Below the pieces are notes generated by a model that searched no databases, was not told where the DNA came from, and saw nothing but the letters and a program-made list of their open reading frames with translations. Shown here in pieces: positions 55,975-63,391 of a DNA stretch of 64,000 nucleotides (its first letter is position 1; each line of letters starts with the position of its first letter). This DNA is from Inquilinus limosus MP06 (GTDB lineage Bacteria > Pseudomonadota > Alphaproteobacteria > DSM-16000 > Inquilinaceae): contig NZ_JANX01000001.1 in assembly GCF_000767795.1 (NCBI RefSeq), positions 55,859 through 119,858 on the forward strand. The letters are read 5' to 3'. Position numbers and translations under genes: made by a program.

Positions 55975-55997
55975 GGGCGGGGCGCCCTGCCCCGCCC
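55975..55997 (+). terminator. GC hairpin after rIIB-like gene
   Basis: GGGCGGGGC (55975-55983) and GCCCCGCCC (55989-55997) form a perfect 9-bp stem with a GCCCT loop. No T-tract; a hairpin element starts 2 bp later. Confidence 0.6.
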
Positions 55998-55998
55998 A

Positions 55999-56016
55999 CA
56001 TTCCCGCGAGGAACCT
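55999..56016 (+). promoter_or_regulatory. Start-associated hairpin element, T-form
   Basis: CATTCCCGCGAGGAACCT before ATG 56017. Confidence 0.75.
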
Positions 56017-56190
56017 ATGAAGACCTTTCTCATCGTGTGGCTGTTATTCGCCATCTCCGGTATCGCCGGCATGGCCGAGCACCTCATCTACTGCATCAAA
56101 ACCGACTGGATCGCCATGCTCCTGGTCGGCCTCTTCATCCCGCCGGTCGGCGTGGTTCACGGCCTCGGCCTGCTGCTGGGGGCCTGGTGA
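56017..56190 (+). CDS. 57-aa membrane protein with two spans
   Basis: MKTFLIVWLLFAISGIAGMA, then WIAMLLVGLFIPPVGVVHG and GLGLLLGAW. Two hydrophobic segments joined by HLIYCIKTD, a topology shared by class II holins, but also by many small phage membrane proteins. The hairpin element and TGATG overlap with the next gene support it. Confidence 0.66.
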   Translation: MKTFLIVWLLFAISGIAGMAEHLIYCIKTDWIAMLLVGLFIPPVGVVHGLGLLLGAW

Positions 56191-56363
56191 TGGAGAAGGA
56201 CATCCGACCGACCGCCGTCCATCTCGCCGATCGGGACTACGACCTCAACCTGAAGAAGCGCACCCGCTCTCAGAAGGCCGCCAACAAGGCCATCATCCAG
56301 CGCCTCGGCGCCGACAGCGACGGCGCCTTCCGCGTCCGCAACCGCCTGGACGGGAAGAACTGA
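56190..56363 (+). CDS. 57-aa basic protein
   Basis: MEKDIRPTAVHLADRDYDLN, then LKKRTRSQKAANKAIIQRLG. Basic helical middle, possibly nucleic-acid binding. It overlaps the upstream stop by one base and is followed after 2 bp by another small gene. Confidence 0.6.
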   Translation: MEKDIRPTAVHLADRDYDLNLKKRTRSQKAANKAIIQRLGADSDGAFRVRNRLDGKN

Positions 56364-56365
56364 CC

Positions 56366-56530
56366 ATGCCGAGCCGCATCATTCGCCGCGTCTGCCACGC
56401 CCGCGGCCGCTACGCCCGGTTCCATCCGCCGAAGGGTGACGCCAACCGGGGCGTGATCCACAAGCGCGTCGTCGACGGACGAGAGATCTATCTCCACGCC
56501 ACCAAGGGCTGGAAGACCCGACGGGCTTAA
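56366..56530 (+). CDS. 54-aa Arg/His-rich protein
   Basis: MPSRIIRRVCHARGRYARFH, then VVDGREIYLHATKGWKTRRA. Very basic. It starts 2 bp after the upstream gene and is the last gene of this run. A CCCCT-TGCAC-AGGGG stem follows at 56531. No family recognised. Confidence 0.55.
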   Translation: MPSRIIRRVCHARGRYARFHPPKGDANRGVIHKRVVDGREIYLHATKGWKTRRA

Positions 56531-56678
56531 CCCCTTGCACAGGGGCAGCACCTTTCAGGTTCGTGGCTAGGCCGGACCACACCTCACAGTCGACCTCGAA
56601 GTTCAGAGAAGCTCCGTCGCTGCCCCGCGCTCACGCGCCATTGCAGACGGGAAGGTCGGCATCCGGCCACCCTTACAC

Positions 56679-56696
56679 CATCCCTGAGAGGGACAA
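56679..56696 (+). promoter_or_regulatory. Start-associated hairpin element, C-form
   Basis: CATCCCTGAGAGGGACAA before ATG 56697. Confidence 0.77.
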
Positions 56697-57392
56697 ATGC
56701 TACGCTTCTGCCCGGATATCGGGATGTGGGCGCTCGATCGTCCGCGTTTCGATATCACCAATCCCGACGGTACGGTGACCCGGGGCTCCTGCACCAAGGT
56801 CGCCACCTCCTTCTGCAAGGCCACCTGCTACAACAACAAGCTGGAGAAGGTCTTCACCCGCATCCGGAAGCGGGACGTGAAGAACGAGACCTTCTGGCAG
56901 CAGCTCACCGGAGCGACCTTCCGAGCGATCCTCAAGCGCAAACGCCGCGTCGTCGCCCGGTTCCGTGGCATGACCCGCGGGGAGAATTTCTCGTCGCACG
57001 AGGATGTGTGGCGCTGGAGTGACATCCTGAAAGAAAATCCGGACACCCTCTTCTGGCTCCCCACCAGAGCCTGGTGGGACCCGGAAAAGCAACGCCTCAA
57101 TTTGTGGCAAATCCTGGAGATCGAGGCGGCTGTGATGTCGCTTCCGAACGCCCGGGTCCAGGCCTCGGTCGACCCGAGCAACATAGCCGGGTGGGCAGCG
57201 ATCGAAGCCCGCGGTTGGGGCGTCATGTTCTACGGGGACGACAATCCCAACCTCCGCTCGCCAAGTGGACTGAAAGCATTCCACTGCCCTAAGACTTTCA
57301 GGCATCTGAAGGGACACTGCGGGATCTGCCGCGCGGGCTGCTTCGACAAAGATCTCGCGTCGAAGCGATTTGTCCACCTGAAGCAACACTGA
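56697..57392 (+). CDS. Gp88-like Cys-rich phage protein
   Basis: 231 aa. Near the N-terminus GSCTKVATSFCKATCYNNKL has a C-x7-C-x3-C spacing followed by Lys. Late in the protein FHCPKTF and HCGICRAGCFD add more Cys. The region RWSDILKENPDTLFWLPTRA recalls the actinophage Gp88 family. A metal or Fe-S centre is likely. The activity is unknown; a TIM-barrel/radical-SAM-like enzyme would be one hypothesis. It is preceded by a 166-bp gap with no clear promoter. Confidence 0.7.
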   Translation: MLRFCPDIGMWALDRPRFDITNPDGTVTRGSCTKVATSFCKATCYNNKLEKVFTRIRKRDVKNETFWQQLTGATFRAILKRKRRVVARFRGMTRGENFSSHEDVWRWSDILKENPDTLFWLPTRAWWDPEKQRLNLWQILEIEAAVMSLPNARVQASVDPSNIAGWAAIEARGWGVMFYGDDNPNLRSPSGLKAFHCPKTFRHLKGHCGICRAGCFDKDLASKRFVHLKQH

Positions 57393-57583
57393 TGTACATC
57401 AGCGACCTGGAGTACATCCGCCGTCAGATCCAAACCCGTGGGTTTGTGTCCATCGACGACACGTCAATTCCGTCAAACGGCATAGACGATCACCACATTC
57501 CGCATTGCATGCTTAAGGAGAGAGATGATGACGATCACCATGATTCCGGTTCAAAGCTCCAACCTCGCCGCCGTTGGCCATGA
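57392..57583 (+). CDS. Doubtful 63-aa open frame
   Basis: MYISDLEYIRRQIQTRGFVS starts with a TGATG overlap on the Gp88-like stop, which is the usual pattern here. The C-terminal 20 residues overlap the KTSC gene in another frame and look like shadow sequence (RDDDDHHDSGSKLQPRRRWP). It could be real but poorly supported. Confidence 0.35.
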   Translation: MYISDLEYIRRQIQTRGFVSIDDTSIPSNGIDDHHIPHCMLKERDDDDHHDSGSKLQPRRRWP

Positions 57584-57746
57584 CGGCATCAGCAGCCTTG
57601 ACGTGCTGTTCAAGAACGGAGGACACTATCGTTATCAAGGAGTTAGCTCCGACATCTTCGTTCAGATCCTGAATGCCGACAGCGCCGGCAAGGCTCTGAA
57701 CACGCTGGTGAAGAGCGCCGGCTTCCCGTTCGAGAAGCTTGACTAG
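57525..57746 (+). CDS. KTSC-domain small protein
   Basis: 73 aa from ATG 57525 (57528 also possible), with AAGGAGAG immediately upstream. PVQSSNLAAVGHDGISSLDV, then LFKNGGHYRYQGVSSDIF, matches the KTSC domain of the pattern SSxIxxIGYDxxxxxLxVxFxxGxxYxYxxVP. KTSC proteins are often in phages and near lysyl-tRNA-like genes; the function is unsettled. Last gene before the integration module. Confidence 0.82.
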   Translation: MMTITMIPVQSSNLAAVGHDGISSLDVLFKNGGHYRYQGVSSDIFVQILNADSAGKALNTLVKSAGFPFEKLD

Positions 57747-57750
57747 AAGC

Positions 57751-57765
57751 GATACGTAACGTATC
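57751..57765. promoter_or_regulatory. 15-bp palindrome, candidate operator
   Basis: GATACGTAACGTATC is a perfect 7+1+7 palindrome, 5 bp after the KTSC stop. It may be a binding site for the excisionase-like protein or a phage repressor. Confidence 0.45.
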
Positions 57766-57770
57766 TATCA

Positions 57771-57843
57771 ATGCGGCGGAACGTCCCATTGGGACTCTCT
57801 GGTAGGGAACAAAAGTTCGGAAACTGGTTATTTTCCGCCGCAT
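57771..57843. ncRNA. Structured 73-nt element, candidate RNA or att-associated site
   Basis: ATGCGGCGGAA (57771-57781) and TTCCGCCGCAT (57833-57843) are exact 11-bp complements closing a domain that contains the inner hairpin GTCCCATTGGGAC. The rest of the loop is open. It lies directly upstream of the excisionase-like gene. It could be a small RNA, a leader regulating xis/int, or a protein-binding site. Confidence 0.42.
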
Positions 57844-57887
57844 CACAGTCGTGATTAATGCGCAAGTGAAACCTTGGTAAGCCGACA

Positions 57888-57904
57888 CATCCCATGAGGG
57901 ACAA
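57888..57904 (+). promoter_or_regulatory. Start-associated hairpin element, variant
   Basis: CATCCCATGAGGGACAA before ATG 57905. TCCC pairs with GGGA around ATGA. Confidence 0.7.
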
Positions 57905-58186
57905 ATGTTCATCTCGACCGCCAGGGCCGCGCGGCACCTGGATTTCGATCCTTCGACCTTACAGGCGATGGCAAGGCGGGGGGTTGTTCCAGGTGCAAAG
58001 AAGTTCGGCCGCCTATGGCGCTTTGAAAGCGAGCTCTTCTTTGCCTGGGTCAAGGACGATAGTGACAGGCAACGAGGGGTGAAATGCCAAGGGTCTTCCA
58101 ACGGAAAAACAGTCAAAGCCTCTACATCGCCTATACGAAAGACGGAGTCGAAGTATATGAGTCTGCTCGGACTCAAGACCCGGTAA
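57905..58186 (+). CDS. Excisionase-like MerR/HTH_17 DNA-binding protein
   Basis: 93 aa. TARAARHLDFDPSTLQAMAR, then GVVPGAKKFGRLWRFESELF, is the HTH_17/excisionase pattern. The last 35 residues overlap the integrase gene by 103 bp and are basic. It probably acts as recombination directionality factor for the adjacent integrase. It is preceded by a hairpin element like the early genes. Confidence 0.78.
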   Translation: MFISTARAARHLDFDPSTLQAMARRGVVPGAKKFGRLWRFESELFFAWVKDDSDRQRGVKCQGSSNGKTVKASTSPIRKTESKYMSLLGLKTR

Positions 58187-59205
58187 TCGCCCAGCAACTT
58201 CTTGATCAACGTCTCGCGGAACAAAACGCCGGCCTAGGCCCCACATGGCAATGGGCTGTCGAGGAGTTCTTCGAGAAGGCGATCATCAAGCCGAAGACCC
58301 GAGCCTGTTACCTCTCGAGCGCGAGGAACGTTCACCCGTTCCTCGGGCATCTTCGCATGAAGCAGGTGACGACCACGGTGCTGCGCGAGGTCATCACTGA
58401 GCGACGGAAGCAGGTTGTGCGGAACAAGCCGGTAGGTGACACGGCGATCCGTCGGGACCTGGCATTTGTCAGTTCGGTCTTCACCCTGGCACTCGAGACC
58501 GAGGAGGAGTGGACGGAGGGGTTTGAGCATCCGGTCCACCGGCTGTCGAAAACCACGACCAAGAACAAGCGGCTCAAGCGCACCACGCGCCGGCGGAGGT
58601 TCTTCTCCCCGCGCGAGTTCGGTGCCCTGCTCTGCGCCTGCACGACCCAGCAGCAGCGTCGGATCCTGAAACTGGCCGTCTCCACCGGCATGCGCCGGCA
58701 GGAGATCGAGAACCTTCAATGGGAGCGGAACGTCCGCCTCTCTCGTCGCGAGATCGTTCTCTGGGACGACGACACGAAGACGAGCGAACCGAGGACGATC
58801 GCCCTGAACGACATCGCTGTCAGGGTCCTGTCCCTGACAGTCCGGAGCAACCAGTGCCCCTACGTTTTCTGGCACATGGAGATCGACGAGAAGGGTCGTC
58901 CGGTCCCTGTGAAGTACGCCTCGTTCGCTCAGTGGTGGAAGGGCGTGAAGAAGCGAGCGATCGCTCGGTCACCCGATTCGCGCTTCCACGACCTGAGGCG
59001 GACGTTCGCTTCCTGGTGGATCCAGAGAGGTGGCGACTGGGAGGTGCTGAGAACGATGCTGGGTCACTCGCAGTCGGAGATGACGGCCAACTATGCCTAC
59101 CTTCGGACCGGGGACCTGCACGATGAGATCGCCCGACTGTCAGGGCCGCAACCCGGACAGGACCTTCTGATCGATGACGAAGAGGAGGACGACGAGGATG
59201 AATAA
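58084..59205 (+). CDS. int: Tyrosine-recombinase integrase
   Basis: 373 aa. The catalytic residues are in place: Arg in STGMRRQEIENLQW (near residue 205), HDLRRTFASWW (His-x-x-Arg near 302), LGHSQSEMTANYAYL (second His and nucleophile Tyr near 337). The N-terminal part holds the SAM-like arm/core-binding domain. GAGGGGTG lies 3 nt before the ATG. The gene faces the tRNA-Arg 22 bp away, so it catalyses integration and excision at that site. Confidence 0.94.
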   Translation: MPRVFQRKNSQSLYIAYTKDGVEVYESARTQDPVIAQQLLDQRLAEQNAGLGPTWQWAVEEFFEKAIIKPKTRACYLSSARNVHPFLGHLRMKQVTTTVLREVITERRKQVVRNKPVGDTAIRRDLAFVSSVFTLALETEEEWTEGFEHPVHRLSKTTTKNKRLKRTTRRRRFFSPREFGALLCACTTQQQRRILKLAVSTGMRRQEIENLQWERNVRLSRREIVLWDDDTKTSEPRTIALNDIAVRVLSLTVRSNQCPYVFWHMEIDEKGRPVPVKYASFAQWWKGVKKRAIARSPDSRFHDLRRTFASWWIQRGGDWEVLRTMLGHSQSEMTANYAYLRTGDLHDEIARLSGPQPGQDLLIDDEEEDDEDE

Positions 59206-59227
59206 CTGAGGGATATCAAGGAGATAG

Positions 59228-59304
59228 TGGCGCGCCCGAGAAGATTCGAACTCCTAACCTTCTGATCCGTAGTCAGATGCTCTATCCAATTGAGCTACGG
59301 GCGC
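59228..59304 (-). tRNA. tRNA-Arg(ACG), phage attachment site
   Basis: Read on the minus strand, GCGCCCG (acceptor), a D-arm with AGCTCAATTGGATAGAGC, an anticodon stem TCTGA/TCAGA with loop CTACGGA (anticodon ACG), a T-arm with GTTCGAAT, then CGGGCGC, G and an encoded CCA. All four arms close. The 3' end (59228) faces the integrase. Phages using tRNA genes normally keep the 3' half identical, so the attachment core should lie within about 59228-59270. The matching half-site is outside the window. Confidence 0.95.
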
Positions 59305-59514
59305 GTTCTGCGGGGCGTCGTCGCCGCCCCGTCGTCAGGCGGGCGGAACCTAGTCGATGCCCGCCCCCGATTGCAAGCCCCAATTTCATCGTTCCGACAC
59401 GAAACGAGACATGCGGCGGCCGCATGGGCGAAGGCCCCTGCCCTGCGGCCGCTTTCCGGCCCGCCCCGGGCGCGCCATCTCCCTGCAAGAATGACCAAGA
59501 ACGGGGAGGCCATC

Positions 59515-59952
59515 ATGGGACTCGTATGCGGCGTCGCGGGGCGCGTTCTCGCCCTGCTCTTCTTCCTGGCCCTGCCGGCCTTCGCCCAGGCGCAGACCGG
59601 GGATACGGACAAGAGCGCAATCGTCGGCGTGATCCAGAAGCAGTTGGACGCCTTCCAGGGCGACCGGGCGGCGGAGGCGTTCGGCTACGCCTCGCCGGGC
59701 ATCCAGCAGATGTTCGGCACGCCGGACAATTTCCTGGCCATGGTCCGGCAGGGCTATGCGCCGGTGTACCGGCCGCGCTCGGTCGATTTCCGCGAGCTGG
59801 TCACCCGCGAGGGCCGGATCGTGCAGAAGGTGCTGTTCGTCGGCCCGGACGGGGTGCCGGTGATCGCCGAATACTTCATGCAGCGGCAGCCCGACGGCAG
59901 CTGGCGAATCGATGGCTGCCGGCTGGACCGCAGCGGCGACGAATCGGCATGA
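59515..59952 (+). CDS. DUF4864-like exported protein
   Basis: 145 aa from ATG 59515, chosen because GGGGAGG precedes it and it places a signal peptide at the N-terminus (GVAGRVLALLFFLALPAFAQAQ). The mature part, AIVGVIQKQLDAFQGDRAAEAFGYASPGIQ then MFGTPDNFLAMVRQGYAPVY, matches DUF4864, a small exported family of unknown role. A longer upstream extension is shadow sequence. First bacterial protein gene right of the prophage. Confidence 0.85.
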   Translation: MGLVCGVAGRVLALLFFLALPAFAQAQTGDTDKSAIVGVIQKQLDAFQGDRAAEAFGYASPGIQQMFGTPDNFLAMVRQGYAPVYRPRSVDFRELVTREGRIVQKVLFVGPDGVPVIAEYFMQRQPDGSWRIDGCRLDRSGDESA

Positions 59953-60037
59953 GACCTAGGCTTAGGGCGGCGTTGACAAGGCGGACGGGGGCGCTCCATC
60001 GTGCGGGCCCGACACCAGAGGCTGCCGATTTCCCGCC

Positions 60038-60880
60038 ATGACCGACACCGCGCTGAAGACCGCCATCGAACAGGCCTGGGCCGACCGCAACAGCCTGACC
60101 CCGGCCACCCAGGGCACCGCCCGCGACGCCATCGAGGCGGCGCTGGAGGGCCTCGACAACGGCACCCTGCGCGTGGCCGAGAAGATCGACGGCGAATGGC
60201 AGGCTCATCAGTGGCTGAAGATGGCGGTGCTGCTGTCCTTCCGCATCACCGACAGCAAGATCGTCGAGGGCGGGCCGGACGGCGCGGTCTGGTACGACAA
60301 GGTGGCGCCGAAGACCCTGGGCTGGGGCGAGAACCGCTTCCGCGACGCCGGCTTCCGCAGCGTGCCGGGCGCGGTCGTCCGCCGCTCCGCCTACATCGCG
60401 CCGGGCGTGGTGCTGATGCCGAGCTTCGTCAATGTCGGCGCCCGGGTCGACAGCGGCACCATGGTCGACACCTGGGCCACCGTCGGCTCCTGCGCCCAGA
60501 TCGGCAAGAACTGCCACCTTTCGGGCGGCGTCGGCATCGGCGGCGTGCTGGAGCCGCTGCAGGCCAACCCGGTGATCATCGAAGACGACTGCTTCATCGG
60601 CGCCCGGTCGGAGGTGGTCGAGGGCGTGATCGTCGAGCGCGGCTCGGTGCTGTCGATGGGCGTGTTCCTCAGCGCCACGACCAAGATCGTCGACCGCGAG
60701 ACCGGCACCGTCAGCTACGGCCGGGTGCCGTCCTATTCAGTGGTGGTGCCCGGCTCGCTGCCCGGCAAGCCGCTGGCCGACGGCACACCCGGCCCGTCGC
60801 TGGCCTGCGCCGTGATCGTCAAGCGGGTGGACGAGCGCACCCGCGCCAAGACCTCGATCAACGAGCTGCTGCGCGACTGA
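60038..60880 (+). CDS. dapD: 2,3,4,5-tetrahydropyridine-2,6-dicarboxylate N-succinyltransferase
   Basis: 280 aa (E. coli DapD 274 aa). It succinylates tetrahydrodipicolinate in the succinylase branch of lysine/diaminopimelate synthesis. Typical segments: [40 protein letters not shown], and a left-handed beta-helix with [20 protein letters not shown] and [19 protein letters not shown]. Nine bases separate it from dapE, so they form an operon. Confidence 0.97.
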   Translation: MTDTALKTAIEQAWADRNSLTPATQGTARDAIEAALEGLDNGTLRVAEKIDGEWQAHQWLKMAVLLSFRITDSKIVEGGPDGAVWYDKVAPKTLGWGENRFRDAGFRSVPGAVVRRSAYIAPGVVLMPSFVNVGARVDSGTMVDTWATVGSCAQIGKNCHLSGGVGIGGVLEPLQANPVIIEDDCFIGARSEVVEGVIVERGSVLSMGVFLSATTKIVDRETGTVSYGRVPSYSVVVPGSLPGKPLADGTPGPSLACAVIVKRVDERTRAKTSINELLRD

Positions 60881-60888
60881 CCCTCGAC

Positions 60889-62073
60889 ATGGCGACGACG
60901 GCCGTTCCCGACCCGATCGAGCTGACCCAGGCGCTGATCCGCTGCCCCAGCGTCACCCCGGCCGATGCCGGGGCGCTGGGCGCGCTGGAGGCGGCGCTGG
61001 CGCCGCTGGGCTTCCGTTGCGAGCGGATGCGGTTCGAGGCGCCGGGCACCGCGCCGATCGACAATCTCTACGCCCGCATCGGCAGCGGCCGGCCGCATCT
61101 CTGCTTCGCCGGCCATACCGATGTGGTGCCGCCGGGCGACGAGACGCGCTGGCGCTTCCCGCCCTTCGAGGGCCGGGTCGCCGAGGGCCGGGTCTGGGGC
61201 CGCGGCGCCTGCGACATGAAGAGCGCGGTCGCCGCCTTCGCCGCTGCGGCCGGGCGCTTTCTCGCCGAGCGCGGATCCGATTTCGGCGGCTCGATCAGCC
61301 TGCTGATCACCGGCGACGAGGAGGCCGAGGCAGTCAACGGCACGGTGAAGATGCTGCAGGCCCTGGCGGCGCGCGGCGAGGCGATCGATTCCTGCATCGT
61401 CGGCGAGCCGTCCAGCGCCGAGGCGGTGGGCGACACCATGAAGATCGGCCGGCGCGGCAGCCTGACCGGTCGGCTGACCGTGCGCGGGGTGCAGGGGCAT
61501 GTCGCCTATCCGCACAAGGCCGACAACCCGCTGCCCCGCCTGGTGCGGATGCTGGCGGCGCTGAGCCCCGGCCCAGGGGGCCTCGGGCCGGAGATCGACG
61601 CGGGCAGCGCCCATTTCGACCCGTCGACCCTGGCGATCACCACCATCGATGTCGGCAACCCGGCAACCAATGTGATCCCGGCCGAGGGCCGCGCCGTGTT
61701 CAACATCCGCTTCAACGACCGCTGGACGGCGGAGACCCTGGCCGCCTGGATCCGCGAGCGCTTCGACGCGGTCGGCGGCGACTACGCGCTGGAACTTCGC
61801 AGCGGCGCCGACAGTTTCCTCACCGCGCCGGGCGAGCTGACCGGGCGGGTCGCCGGGGCGGTGGAGCGGGTGACCGGCCGCCGCCCGGCCTTCAGCACCT
61901 CGGGCGGCACCTCCGACGCCCGCTTCGTCAAGGATTACGCGCCGGTGGTCGAGCTGGGCCTGGTCAACGCCACCATCCACAAGACCGACGAGAACGTGCC
62001 GGTCGAGGAGATCGAGACGCTGACCCGGATCTACCGGGCGGTGCTCGAGGACAGCTTCCCGGAGAGGGGCTGA
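60889..62073 (+). CDS. dapE: Succinyl-diaminopimelate desuccinylase
   Basis: 394 aa from ATG 60889. It is an M20 zinc enzyme that removes succinate from N-succinyl-LL-diaminopimelate, the step after DapD and the aminotransferase. Metal and catalytic motifs: CFAGHTDVVPPGD (His, Asp), GACDMKS, LLITGDEEAEAVNG (Glu-Glu), HKTDENVPVEEIE (late His). The dimerisation domain contains GRLTVRGVQGHVAYPHKADN. A membrane protein gene follows after 5 bp. Confidence 0.97.
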   Translation: MATTAVPDPIELTQALIRCPSVTPADAGALGALEAALAPLGFRCERMRFEAPGTAPIDNLYARIGSGRPHLCFAGHTDVVPPGDETRWRFPPFEGRVAEGRVWGRGACDMKSAVAAFAAAAGRFLAERGSDFGGSISLLITGDEEAEAVNGTVKMLQALAARGEAIDSCIVGEPSSAEAVGDTMKIGRRGSLTGRLTVRGVQGHVAYPHKADNPLPRLVRMLAALSPGPGGLGPEIDAGSAHFDPSTLAITTIDVGNPATNVIPAEGRAVFNIRFNDRWTAETLAAWIRERFDAVGGDYALELRSGADSFLTAPGELTGRVAGAVERVTGRRPAFSTSGGTSDARFVKDYAPVVELGLVNATIHKTDENVPVEEIETLTRIYRAVLEDSFPERG

Positions 62074-62078
62074 CGGCC

Positions 62079-62660
62079 ATGGCGGTCTCTTCGGGCGACA
62101 TCATCCGCGGCGTCTGGGGCGCCTGGCGCCTGGCCAAGCGCGACACCGGCGGCATGGCGATGTTCGACATCTCGCCGGACGGGGCAGCCAAGAGCTTCGT
62201 CGCCGCGGCGCTGGCCTTCCCGCTCTTTGCGGTGGAGCAGGCGGTCGCGCTGGGCTTCCGGTGGCCCCTCCTGCTGCAGCCGGTTCCGCTGGTCATCACC
62301 GCCCTGGGGTTCCTGGCCAGCTGGCTGGTGCTGCCGGCGGCCCTGACCTGGATCCTGCCTTGGCTCGGCCGCGGTCAGCGCTTGGCCGGGACGATCGTCG
62401 CCTGCAACTGGGCGGCGCTCCTGATCTCGTCGGCCGGATTCGTCGCGCTCATGCTCAACACGCTTGGCCTGTTTCCCGGGCAGTTGGGCTTCCTCGTCCT
62501 CATCGTCACGGAGATCGCCTGCTTCATCTATGAGGGCTTCGTGCTGAGGACGGCGCTGGAGGTCGAACTGCCGATCGTGGCCGGGCTCGTGGTGTTCGAT
62601 GCGCTGACATCCGAGCTGCTGGTCGCCTGGATCACCGGGGCCGTTCAGGCCGCCCTGTAG
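62079..62660 (+). CDS. Multi-span membrane protein, unknown function
   Basis: 193 aa from ATG 62079. Four to five hydrophobic segments ([60 protein letters not shown]). The N-terminal [20 protein letters not shown] resembles small Yip1-like/transporter-related proteins found beside dapE in Rhodospirillales; that link is from memory and uncertain. Its 3' end overlaps convergent truA by 16 bp. Confidence 0.8.
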   Translation: MAVSSGDIIRGVWGAWRLAKRDTGGMAMFDISPDGAAKSFVAAALAFPLFAVEQAVALGFRWPLLLQPVPLVITALGFLASWLVLPAALTWILPWLGRGQRLAGTIVACNWAALLISSAGFVALMLNTLGLFPGQLGFLVLIVTEIACFIYEGFVLRTALEVELPIVAGLVVFDALTSELLVAWITGAVQAAL

Positions 62661-63391
62661 CGCACCCACAGGAAGCACAGCCCGTCCGGCGGCGCCGTGG
62701 CCCCGGCGGCGGCGCGGCTGCGGGCGGCCAGCACCTCGGCGACCCAGCCGGGCGGGTGCTTCCCCTCGCCCACCAGCTTCAGCGTGCCGGCGATGTTGCG
62801 GATCTGGTGGTGCAGGAAGGACCGCGCCTCAGCCTCGATCTCGACCGCCTCGCCGCGGCGCACCACGTCCAGCCGGTCCATCGTCCGCATCGGCGACTTC
62901 GCTTGGCACTCGGCGGCGCGGAAGCTGGTGAAGTCGTGATGCCCGACCAGGTGCTGCGCCGCCTCGTGCATCGCTGCGGCGTCGAGCGGCCGCGACACCT
63001 GCCATGCCTGCCCGGCCTCCAGCGCCAGCGGCGCCCGGCGATTGACGATGCGGTAGCGATAGGCACGCAGGATGGCCGAGGTGCGGGCGTCGAAGCTCTC
63101 ATCCACCGCCTCCACAGCCAGGATCGCCACCGGCAGCGGCTTCAGGTGGAAATTGACCGCATCGCGGACGGTGCCTGAATCGGTCGGGCGGGCGATGTCG
63201 GCGTGCGCCACCTGCCCGATCGCATGCACCCCGGCATCGGTGCGGCCGGCGGCGGTGATCCGCACCTCCTCGCCGCAGAAGCGGTGGATCGCCTCCTCCA
63301 CCGCCTGCTGCACCGACAGGCCATGCGCCTGGCGTTGCCAGCCGACGAAGGGGCGGCCGTCATATTCGATGGTGAGCTTGTACCGCGTCAT
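62645..63391 (-). CDS. truA: tRNA pseudouridine(38-40) synthase
   Basis: 248 aa. It converts uridines 38-40 in the tRNA anticodon stem to pseudouridine. It starts [20 protein letters not shown]. The catalytic Asp is in [19 protein letters not shown]. Other family segments are [35 protein letters not shown] and [19 protein letters not shown]. It directly follows fmt (TAGATG), so the two are co-transcribed. Confidence 0.97.
   Translation of the reverse strand: MTRYKLTIEYDGRPFVGWQRQAHGLSVQQAVEEAIHRFCGEEVRITAAGRTDAGVHAIGQVAHADIARPTDSGTVRDAVNFHLKPLPVAILAVEAVDESFDARTSAILRAYRYRIVNRRAPLALEAGQAWQVSRPLDAAAMHEAAQHLVGHHDFTSFRAAECQAKSPMRTMDRLDVVRRGEAVEIEAEARSFLHHQIRNIAGTLKLVGEGKHPPGWVAEVLAARSRAAAGATAPPDGLCFLWVRYRAA

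Larger units (their letters stand above)
1..59240. mobile_element. Lambda-like prophage, right part, left end outside window
   Basis: Terminase, portal, capsid, tail, replication, integrase and excisionase-like genes form one continuous block ending at a tRNA-Arg gene. Virion genes run leftward and the early, accessory and integration genes rightward, apart from two isolated reversed genes. The integrase lies 22 bp from the 3' end of the tRNA, the usual arrangement for tRNA-targeting phages. The block runs off the left edge, so the element exceeds 59 kb. No lysis cassette or CI-type repressor is recognisable here; they may lie further left. The right boundary is placed within the tRNA 3' end and is approximate. 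Confidence 0.93.

Noticed and set aside
54731-55999. 422-codon minus-strand open frame
   Set aside because: Shadow of the rIIB-like gene; a Val/Asp/Gly-rich translation with no domain.
36246-56696. The repeated CATCCC...GGGAC elements as a CRISPR array
   Set aside because: Copies are each fixed to a start codon and separated by whole genes of varied length, not by short regular spacers.
59290-59514. Upstream extension of the DUF4864-like gene
   Set aside because: The extension overlaps the tRNA end and would bury the signal peptide; ATG 59515 has a good ribosome site.
60001-60888. Upstream extension of the dapE frame through dapD
   Set aside because: The extension is Arg-rich out-of-frame dapD sequence; dapE homology begins at ATG 60889.
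60733-61980. 415-codon minus-strand frame
   Set aside because: Antisense to dapE and the end of dapD; Ala/Gly/Arg-rich shadow.
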